Source: Melittangium boletus DSM 14713 (GTDB taxonomy: Bacteria; Myxococcota; Myxococcia; Myxococcales; Myxococcaceae). From it: 64,000 nt of DNA. The stretch covers positions 6,448,292 through 6,512,291 of the forward strand of contig NZ_CP022163.1 in assembly GCF_002305855.1 (NCBI RefSeq). Direction: 5' to 3'. Shown here one piece after another: positions 59,501-64,000 of this stretch. The notes beneath the pieces were generated by a model, which was not told the origin of the DNA, searched no databases, and saw only the letters and a program-made list of their open reading frames with translations. The translations under genes and the position numbers were made by a program. Numbering within the stretch: position 1 is the stretch's first letter; each line of letters opens with the position of its first letter.

Positions 59501-60310
59501 CCCGGCGGCTCCTTCCTCTTCGGGACCGCGGCCGAGGAGAACCTCCGCCAGTTCTTCAACACGACCCCCCTGCATGAGATGCACACGGGGCCCTACCTCA
59601 TCGCGCGCACCGAGGTGACGTATGGGGATTACCTCCAGTGGTTGGAGACGCTGCCCGCGGAGGAACGGGCGCGCCGTGCGCCGCATGGTGCCTCGGCCAC
59701 CTCGGTGAACGCGGAGGTGAAGCTGACGCGGCTGCCGGAGGGGCGTTGGAACCTGCGCATCATGCCCAACGTGGTGGCGTACGAAGCGCGCGAGGGCGAG
59801 CCCATCCGCTACACCCAACGCCCCCGGGAGGTGGCGCAGGACTGGCGGCGCATGCCGGTGGGCGCCATCGACTACGCGGATGCCCGGGCCTACGCCGCCT
59901 GGGTGGCGAGCACGGGCCGTGTCCCCGGGGCTCGGTTGTGCACCGAGCTGGAATGGGAGCGCGCCGCCCGCGGGGCCGATGAGCGGGAGTTTCCCCAGGG
60001 AGACGTGCTGTTGCCCTCGCAGGCCAACTTCGATGAGACCTACGGAAAGGTGGGCGCCAATTTCGGCCCGGACGAGGTGGGCCGACATCCCGGATCGCGC
60101 AGTCCCTTTGGCTTGGACGATATCTCCGGAAATGTCTTCGAGTGGGTCGACTCCGCCTTGGAACCCGGACGCCCGGTGGCACGCAGTGGCAGCTACTACT
60201 ACGCCTCCAGCACCGCCCGGATCCCCAACCGGGAAACCCCCGAGCCCAACTTCAGGGATCTCAGCGTGGGCATGCGTTTGTGTGCGGAGGCACCACTCCC
60301 GGTGAAGTGA
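56510..60310 (+). CDS. Ser/Thr kinase-STAND ATPase-SUMF1 fusion protein
   Basis: The 1266-residue protein starts at a GTG overlapping the REC gene. Domain order: Hanks-type kinase (about 20-305) with catalytic K55, HRDIKP (D143) and DFGLAK; a STAND-type NTPase (about 320-735) opening with NPYRGLNAFQEEHRALFFGR and carrying Walker A GDSGVGKSS (K365); a membrane helix near 748-768; a coiled or TPR-like helical section; a PEGA-like segment near 900; and a C-terminal SUMF1 domain (about 985-1262) with EVTYGDYLQWLE, NVFEWVD and GMRLC. The SUMF1 part has no Cys pair, so it is likely a binding module facing the outside. The STAND part would act as a signal-driven switch. Confidence 0.9.
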   Translation: MSESPLHPPGPGARDEWHPPSEVDEYRLLRPLGRGRTGRVYLAHDTLLDRTVAVKFIPALDAAALPRFLIEARAAARIQHPNVATLYRAGQFEGHPYLVSEFIRGTSLDRLPRPQPWQRVLEIGVGLARGLAAAHRRNVLHRDIKPGNAILEESGTVKLLDFGLAKILDAPEALPAASDDSRDGVLPEEALSPASLELPSLTPGTLVGTPYFMSPEAWAAEPSTVRSDLFSLGAVLYELAAGRGPFRHVPPRELARTVQEQDARPLGEVCPDVDARLAAVVDRCLRRDPLERFASADALLEALEDVRAGDSVLRVPEGNPYRGLNAFQEEHRALFFGRQREVRAVVERLRANAFVLVTGDSGVGKSSLCLAGVVPLVVEGALEDGYTWRPARMVPGRRPVATLASVLAPHFPLEEAAIERLAREEPTALVRALRASLGEHTHQGLLLHVDQLEELVTLSEPGESLLMAELLAQMASGLAGVRLLATVRSDFLTRLGVLPGLGEALSRALYLLRPLGREEVREVITGPARLKGARFESEALITSLVNSTLSAEGSLPLLQFTLAELWEARDTERGLISAAALETLGGVNGALARYADGIIAQLLPDQREAARRLLMRLVTVNNTRARRAEAELLGQDPAAPAALEALIRARLVVARRSEEGASFDIAHEALLTGWPTLAQWLAEAHDARQLHARLEHAASEWERLGRSREALWGARQLAELQAHPQEALSARETLFLEASRQALRRGRFLTRALGVGFVASLALVYAGLRVNAWYSLEREMRARMEEARAQLTHARDRRQVLEQARAEALSLFDAGRFADASPRWTEALRLQGDTERAYGRASDTLEKALVLAPGRDEVREAFSAVLSERAELAERAFRAGDRDELLQRLGLYDTQGTWLARWTAPMRLRVRTQPEGASVSLARYELVDDQRVLSPASPRGLTPLEGLSLERGSWMVVVSAPGRVTVRYPLRAEPGAERTLELFLPEVERVPEGFVYVPGGSFLFGTAAEENLRQFFNTTPLHEMHTGPYLIARTEVTYGDYLQWLETLPAEERARRAPHGASATSVNAEVKLTRLPEGRWNLRIMPNVVAYEAREGEPIRYTQRPREVAQDWRRMPVGAIDYADARAYAAWVASTGRVPGARLCTELEWERAARGADEREFPQGDVLLPSQANFDETYGKVGANFGPDEVGRHPGSRSPFGLDDISGNVFEWVDSALEPGRPVARSGSYYYASSTARIPNRETPEPNFRDLSVGMRLCAEAPLPVK

Positions 60311-60428
60311 TGGGGAGTGGACATCGGCCGCGTCGAATCGACAACGCGGCACTTGTCGGTGAGTTCACCCATGCATTTCTTGCCGCCGGGCCACTGAACA
60401 GTTCGGCCTCACTCCCCCCAGGACATCC

Positions 60429-61418
60429 ATGCGCTTTCATTCGACCTCGCCCCTGCTTGTTGGCGCCCTGCTGTTCTCCGCGTGCGCCGGTCCCACCCAG
60501 ACCGAGGAGGACGCCCAGCTGGCCATCGCCGCGAATCCCCTCGCGGCGGAGAACGGCGGCGATCTCAACGGAGGCGACCTGAACGGGGGCGACCTCAACA
60601 GCGGGGACCTGTCCAACTTCATCACCAGCGTGAACTTCAATCCGGCGCGCAAGGGCAACTCGGACGTGGAGCTCGTGTCGCTCCAGGGCACCACCTTCTA
60701 TGGCTACCTGCGTTACGACCACGATGACTACGAGATCATCCGGGACCGGGAGTTCATCGGCGTGGAGTTCCAGGGCAATCTCGGCGGTGGCGGAAGCGTG
60801 CGCCTGCGCATCACCGGGATGAACGCGGCCCCCGCGCCCAATTCGGATCTCAAGCTCTACAGCGTCGAGTACCGCGACGAGAACTATCTCTGGAAGCCGG
60901 CCTGCCGCGATGCCGCGGGCAACGTCGTGCAGGCCATTCCCGTACCGGGCGTGTGGAACTACCAGCAGGACGTGCCGGGCGGCGGCTCCAAGTACAGCGA
61001 TCCGGAGCGCTTCACCTTCGCCTGCCTGGGCGGCGCCATCGCCAAGTGCACGCTCTGGGGCTACCGGCCCTGGGCCAGCTACAACGGCACGAACCTCGAG
61101 TCCTACCACCAGGCGTGCACGCGCCTGGTGCGTGCCGACTACTGCGGCACGGGCAAGGCGCATACGGTCGCCGGCAACCGCATCAACTTCTATGACCCGC
61201 TCGGCATCCAGCAGGACTCCGAGGCGTGGTTGTTCGAGGCGGCGTGGGACGCGAACGGCGCCCGCTGCTTCTACGCGCTCAACCGCACGCATTCCGAGTT
61301 GCCCTGCTTCAGTGCCCGGCAGGATCTGCTGTGTGGCCTGGACCTGGGCTCGCCCTCGCTGGGCGTGCTGCTGCGCAACGAGACGCCTGGCACCCTGGGA
61401 ATCGATCCAGGCAAATAG
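60429..61418 (+). CDS. ADYC-domain lipoprotein
   Basis: The 329-residue protein has a lipobox FSAC (C19), a short NGGDLNGGDLN repeat (about residues 43-60) and a globular domain with paired cysteines. The segment HQACTRLVRADYCG matches the ADYC motif found in a family of secreted proteins in myxobacteria and relatives, whose function is unknown. Seven or more cysteines indicate disulfide bonds. It stands between the kinase fusion and the PBP gene. Confidence 0.84.
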   Translation: MRFHSTSPLLVGALLFSACAGPTQTEEDAQLAIAANPLAAENGGDLNGGDLNGGDLNSGDLSNFITSVNFNPARKGNSDVELVSLQGTTFYGYLRYDHDDYEIIRDREFIGVEFQGNLGGGGSVRLRITGMNAAPAPNSDLKLYSVEYRDENYLWKPACRDAAGNVVQAIPVPGVWNYQQDVPGGGSKYSDPERFTFACLGGAIAKCTLWGYRPWASYNGTNLESYHQACTRLVRADYCGTGKAHTVAGNRINFYDPLGIQQDSEAWLFEAAWDANGARCFYALNRTHSELPCFSARQDLLCGLDLGSPSLGVLLRNETPGTLGIDPGK

Positions 61419-61483
61419 CCACACTCCAGGGAGGGCTCCGCCGCGTTTCTTGACGGGCTGGAGTCCTCGCGCACAGTAGGTGT

Positions 61484-63343
61484 GTGTCCTGGCGAGAGTG
61501 GAGGGTTGGAGTCTGTGCCGCGGCTGCCTTGCTGCTGGCCTCGTGTGTGACCGTGAAGGCGCGTCCCGAGGCGGACCCGCTCGATGAAGCCCAGGCCTAC
61601 CTGCGCGCGTGGGCCGAGGGCGACTTCGCGGTGCTGCGGCGCTCGGTGGACGCGCCACCGGCGAATTTCGAGGCGCGGCATCAGCGCTTCCGCGATGAAC
61701 TGCGCATCCTCTCTTCCCGCTTCGAGCCTGGCCGTGTCGAGCGCGAAGGGGAGAGCGCCGTGGTCACCTTCCGAGCCCTCCACGTGTTGCGCGGGCTGGG
61801 CGAATGGCAGGTGGATGGCGCGCTGCGGCTCGTGCTTCGCGAGGGGCGTTGGTGGGTGCGTTGGAGTCCGGCGGTGCTGCACCCCTCGGCACGCGAGGGG
61901 GATCACTTCTCCCTCACGAGGACGCGCCCCCGGCGGGCCGCCCTCCTCGACGGACAGGGACGACCCCTCACCGAGGAAGGCGAGGTCATCACCATTGGCG
62001 TCGAGCTCCGGCGCATCCAGAAGCGCGCCACCGTCGCCTCGGCGCTCCAGACGCGCTTGGGGGTGGACCCGGCTCGGCTGGAGAAGGTGCTGAACGCGCC
62101 GGGTGTGGCGCCCGGGCATTTCGTTCCCATCATCGACGTGCGGCCCGAGCGCTACCAGCAGGTGCGTCCGGCACTCGCGCCCGTGCCCGGCATCTTCTTC
62201 CGCCGCAAGAGCGCCCGGCTCGTGCCGGCGGACGGTTTCGCGGCGCACACCCTGGGGCGGGTGGGCGAGGTGACGGCCGAACTGCTCGCGCAGCTGGGTC
62301 CGACCTATCAGCGGGGCGACATCGTGGGTCTGTCCGGGTTGGAGCGGGCCTATGAGCGGCAACTCGCGGGACGTCCCTCCGGCGAGGTGCGACTCACGCG
62401 CCCGTCTGGCGAGGTGCGCGTGCTCGGCCGCTTCGAGGGAGCGCCGGGCATGCCGCTGCGCACCACGCTGCTTCCGCGGGTGCAGTCCGCCGCGGACCTG
62501 GCGCTCGAGGGTGTGACGCAACCGGCGGCGCTCGTCGCGGTGGACACCCGCACGGGTGCCATCCTGGCGGTGGCGAGCCGTCCACTCGAGGAGCCCTTGA
62601 ATCGGGCCCTCACCGGCCGCTATCCGCCCGGCTCGACCTTCAAGGTCGTCACGGCGGAGGCGCTGCTCGCCGGAGGAATGGGCGTGGAGACCGCCGTATC
62701 GTGCCCGGCGGGCGCGACCGTGGGCGGCAAGTTGTTCCGCAACTTCGAGGGGGAGGCATTCGGGACGACCCGCCTTCGCGTGGTCTTCGCCCACTCGTGC
62801 AACACCGCCTTCGTGATGGGCGCGGCGGGGCTCGCGGCGGATGCGCTCGGGGCCGCGGCGCATCGCTTCGGCTTCGGTGTGGAGTATGGGGTGGGGCTTC
62901 CGTCCCCCGGTGCCTCGTTTCCTGGCCCCCGGGATGACGCCGAGCGGGCGGCGGCCGCCATCGGACAGGGGCGCGTCCTGGCCACGCCGTTGCATATGGC
63001 CTCCGTCGCCGCGGCGGCCAGCTCGGGCAAGTGGCACGCGCCCTACCTCCTGGCCGATCTCTATGACGGTCCGAGCGCTTCGCTCGCGGCGGGGACGCGG
63101 GGATCCTTGCAGGCGCTGATGCGCGCCGTCGTCACCGAGGGCTCTGGCCGGGCCGCGTCGGGCGTGGCGGGACTCGCGGGCAAGACGGGCACCGCCGAAT
63201 TCGGGACCGGCACTCCGCTGCCCACGCACGCCTGGTTCATCGGTTTTCGCGACGGCATTGGCTTCGCCGTCCTGGTGGAGGGCGGTGGCGTGGGCGGCCG
63301 TGTCGCCGTGCCCATCGCCGCGAAGTTCGCCGCCGCCTTGTGA
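61484..63343 (+). CDS. MecA-type penicillin-binding lipoprotein (transpeptidase)
   Basis: The 619-residue protein starts at a GTG and has a lipobox LLLASC (C21). It has an NTF2-like MecA_N domain (about 35-150), a dimerisation-like region, and a transpeptidase domain with the three active-site motifs STFK (S384), SCN (S438) and KTGT (K567). Class B PBPs cross-link peptidoglycan; the MecA-like N-terminal domain is best known from PBP2a. Most Gram-negative class B PBPs use a single membrane helix, so a lipid anchor is unusual. Confidence 0.88.
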   Translation: MSWREWRVGVCAAAALLLASCVTVKARPEADPLDEAQAYLRAWAEGDFAVLRRSVDAPPANFEARHQRFRDELRILSSRFEPGRVEREGESAVVTFRALHVLRGLGEWQVDGALRLVLREGRWWVRWSPAVLHPSAREGDHFSLTRTRPRRAALLDGQGRPLTEEGEVITIGVELRRIQKRATVASALQTRLGVDPARLEKVLNAPGVAPGHFVPIIDVRPERYQQVRPALAPVPGIFFRRKSARLVPADGFAAHTLGRVGEVTAELLAQLGPTYQRGDIVGLSGLERAYERQLAGRPSGEVRLTRPSGEVRVLGRFEGAPGMPLRTTLLPRVQSAADLALEGVTQPAALVAVDTRTGAILAVASRPLEEPLNRALTGRYPPGSTFKVVTAEALLAGGMGVETAVSCPAGATVGGKLFRNFEGEAFGTTRLRVVFAHSCNTAFVMGAAGLAADALGAAAHRFGFGVEYGVGLPSPGASFPGPRDDAERAAAAIGQGRVLATPLHMASVAAAASSGKWHAPYLLADLYDGPSASLAAGTRGSLQALMRAVVTEGSGRAASGVAGLAGKTGTAEFGTGTPLPTHAWFIGFRDGIGFAVLVEGGGVGGRVAVPIAAKFAAAL

Positions 63344-63676
63344 TCAGCTCCACGTGCGTTGCTGGTTGCGGGCGTTCTTGTCCCGGAACGCCTGCTCCAG
63401 ATCCACACCCACCCGGTTGGAGATGGCCACCAGGTAGTTGAAGACGTCCACCAGCTCCTCGGCGAGGTGGGTGCGTGCTTCCTCGGTCGGAGTGGCCTGA
63501 CCCTCGTCGAAGAACTTGTTGTAGCGGCGCACCGCCTTGAACAGTTCACCCACTTCCTCACCCATGAGGAAGCAGTTGTGGACCAGATCCACCTTCAACC
63601 ATCCATGCATCGCCTCGAGCTCATGGATGTAGCGTTGGTAGTCCTTCATCGTCGCGCCTTCGGGGAGTGTGATCAT
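63344..63676 (-). CDS. MazG-like nucleotide pyrophosphohydrolase
   Basis: I chose the ATG at 63676, preceded by an AGGAGCG site. The 110-residue product has the MazG pattern GEEVGELFKAVRRY followed by HLAEELVDVFNYLVAISN, with the acidic residues that bind magnesium. Such small all-helical proteins hydrolyse nucleoside triphosphates, removing damaged or excess ones. It faces the PBP gene tail to tail with no spacer. Confidence 0.82.
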   Translation of the reverse strand: MITLPEGATMKDYQRYIHELEAMHGWLKVDLVHNCFLMGEEVGELFKAVRRYNKFFDEGQATPTEEARTHLAEELVDVFNYLVAISNRVGVDLEQAFRDKNARNQQRTWS

Positions 63677-63810
63677 GCGCTCCTTCCTCGCTGGCGCGTC
63701 GTGAGCTGTCAAGGCCACCAGTCGCCTGCTGGGTCCGCCGCCCCATGCTTCGTGAACTGGACCCAGGGGCAGACGACGGGCCGGGATTTCATTCCCATGC
63801 TGAACACACC

Positions 63811-64000
63811 ATGAAAATCCTCGCGTGTGTTTTGGGCATGCTGTCGTTGATTGTTGGACTGCCCGGCCGTGTCGGCTGTGCTCCCTCCGTCTGGGGGCTT
63901 GGCGCGATGGAGAAGGTCCGGCCTCAGACGCCCTTGGGCAAGGGCTCGATCGTGCGGTTGTTCGCCGCGCGCAACGAAACGGTCTCCTTCCAGGTGGGTT
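63811..64000 (+). CDS. exported protein, probable DUF4091/glycoside hydrolase-like, 5' end only
   Basis: The frame runs off the right edge. The 63 visible codons give a signal peptide (MKILACVLGMLSLIVGL) and then WGLGAMEKVRP and LFAARNETVSFQVG. That second motif is typical of the start of DUF4091-type secreted proteins, which include glycoside hydrolase-like barrels. The call is tentative. Confidence 0.5.
   Translation, partial: MKILACVLGMLSLIVGLPGRVGCAPSVWGLGAMEKVRPQTPLGKGSIVRLFAARNETVSFQVG

Noticed and set aside
57611..60352. 913-codon minus-strand frame opposite the kinase-STAND-SUMF1 gene
   Set aside because: Antisense shadow; the sense frame carries every expected kinase and SUMF1 motif.

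Overview
The window comes from a high-GC Gram-negative bacterium that is almost certainly a myxobacterium, probably of the Archangium/Cystobacter/Myxococcus group. The evidence is a DUF2378 (TIGR02265) protein, a C-terminal MYXO-CTERM-type tail, an ADYC-domain lipoprotein, two large Ser/Thr protein kinases, a hybrid histidine kinase and many secreted lipoproteins. Coding density is high. I see no tRNA, rRNA, CRISPR array, insertion sequence or prophage, so this reads as ordinary chromosome rich in lineage-specific genes.

Layout. 1-12 kb: the 5' end of an rsmE-like gene, a secreted prolyl oligopeptidase, a lipoprotein, and a very large subtilisin-family protease with 11 tandem Ig-like repeats. 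12-21 kb: a DTW-domain tRNA-modification protein, two paralogous di-heme cytochrome c peroxidases, small membrane and lipoproteins, a DUF2378 protein, and an operon in which an RdgC-like protein is split over two overlapping genes. 21-26 kb: MAPEG protein, cysteine-cluster protein, Ap4A phosphorylase-type protein and unknowns. 26-34 kb: a hybrid sensor kinase, then a three-gene run (LIC_10091-like, SUMF1-like, EF-hand CotH kinase-like). 34-38 kb: a TPR Ser/Thr kinase divergent from a papain/C39-like cysteine peptidase that looks like an effector. 38-42.6 kb: metabolic enzymes (DHFR-like, aldo/keto reductase, Old Yellow Enzyme, gamma-carbonic anhydrase) and an RlpA-like secreted protein. 42.7-50.2 kb: a surface-protein block, all on the minus strand: two paralogous CotH-like lipoproteins flank a PHM-like copper monooxygenase and an Asp-Ala-Gly-rich lipoprotein, followed upstream by a collagen-like lipoprotein and an outer-membrane porin. 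50.5-56 kb: an Opp/Dpp-type ABC importer (two permeases, two ATPases) with a GH1 beta-glucosidase and no binding protein. 56-64 kb: a REC protein coupled to a kinase-STAND-SUMF1 fusion, an ADYC lipoprotein, a MecA-like penicillin-binding lipoprotein, a MazG-like hydrolase, and the start of a probable DUF4091-type secreted protein.

How the genes fit together. The dominant theme is the cell envelope and outside of the cell: at least ten proteins carry lipobox-type or Sec signals, three are CotH-family secretory kinase-like proteins, and two contain SUMF1 folds that lack the cysteine pair of true formylglycine-generating enzymes. The second theme is signalling by large multidomain kinases. The porin, ABC importer and beta-glucosidase can be read as an oligosaccharide uptake and hydrolysis unit. 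No single classical defence or biosynthetic system is present. The most novel-looking items are the kinase-STAND-SUMF1 fusion, the CotH/copper-monooxygenase surface locus, the split RdgC and the C39-like putative effector. All functional statements rest on motifs read by eye; no database search was possible.
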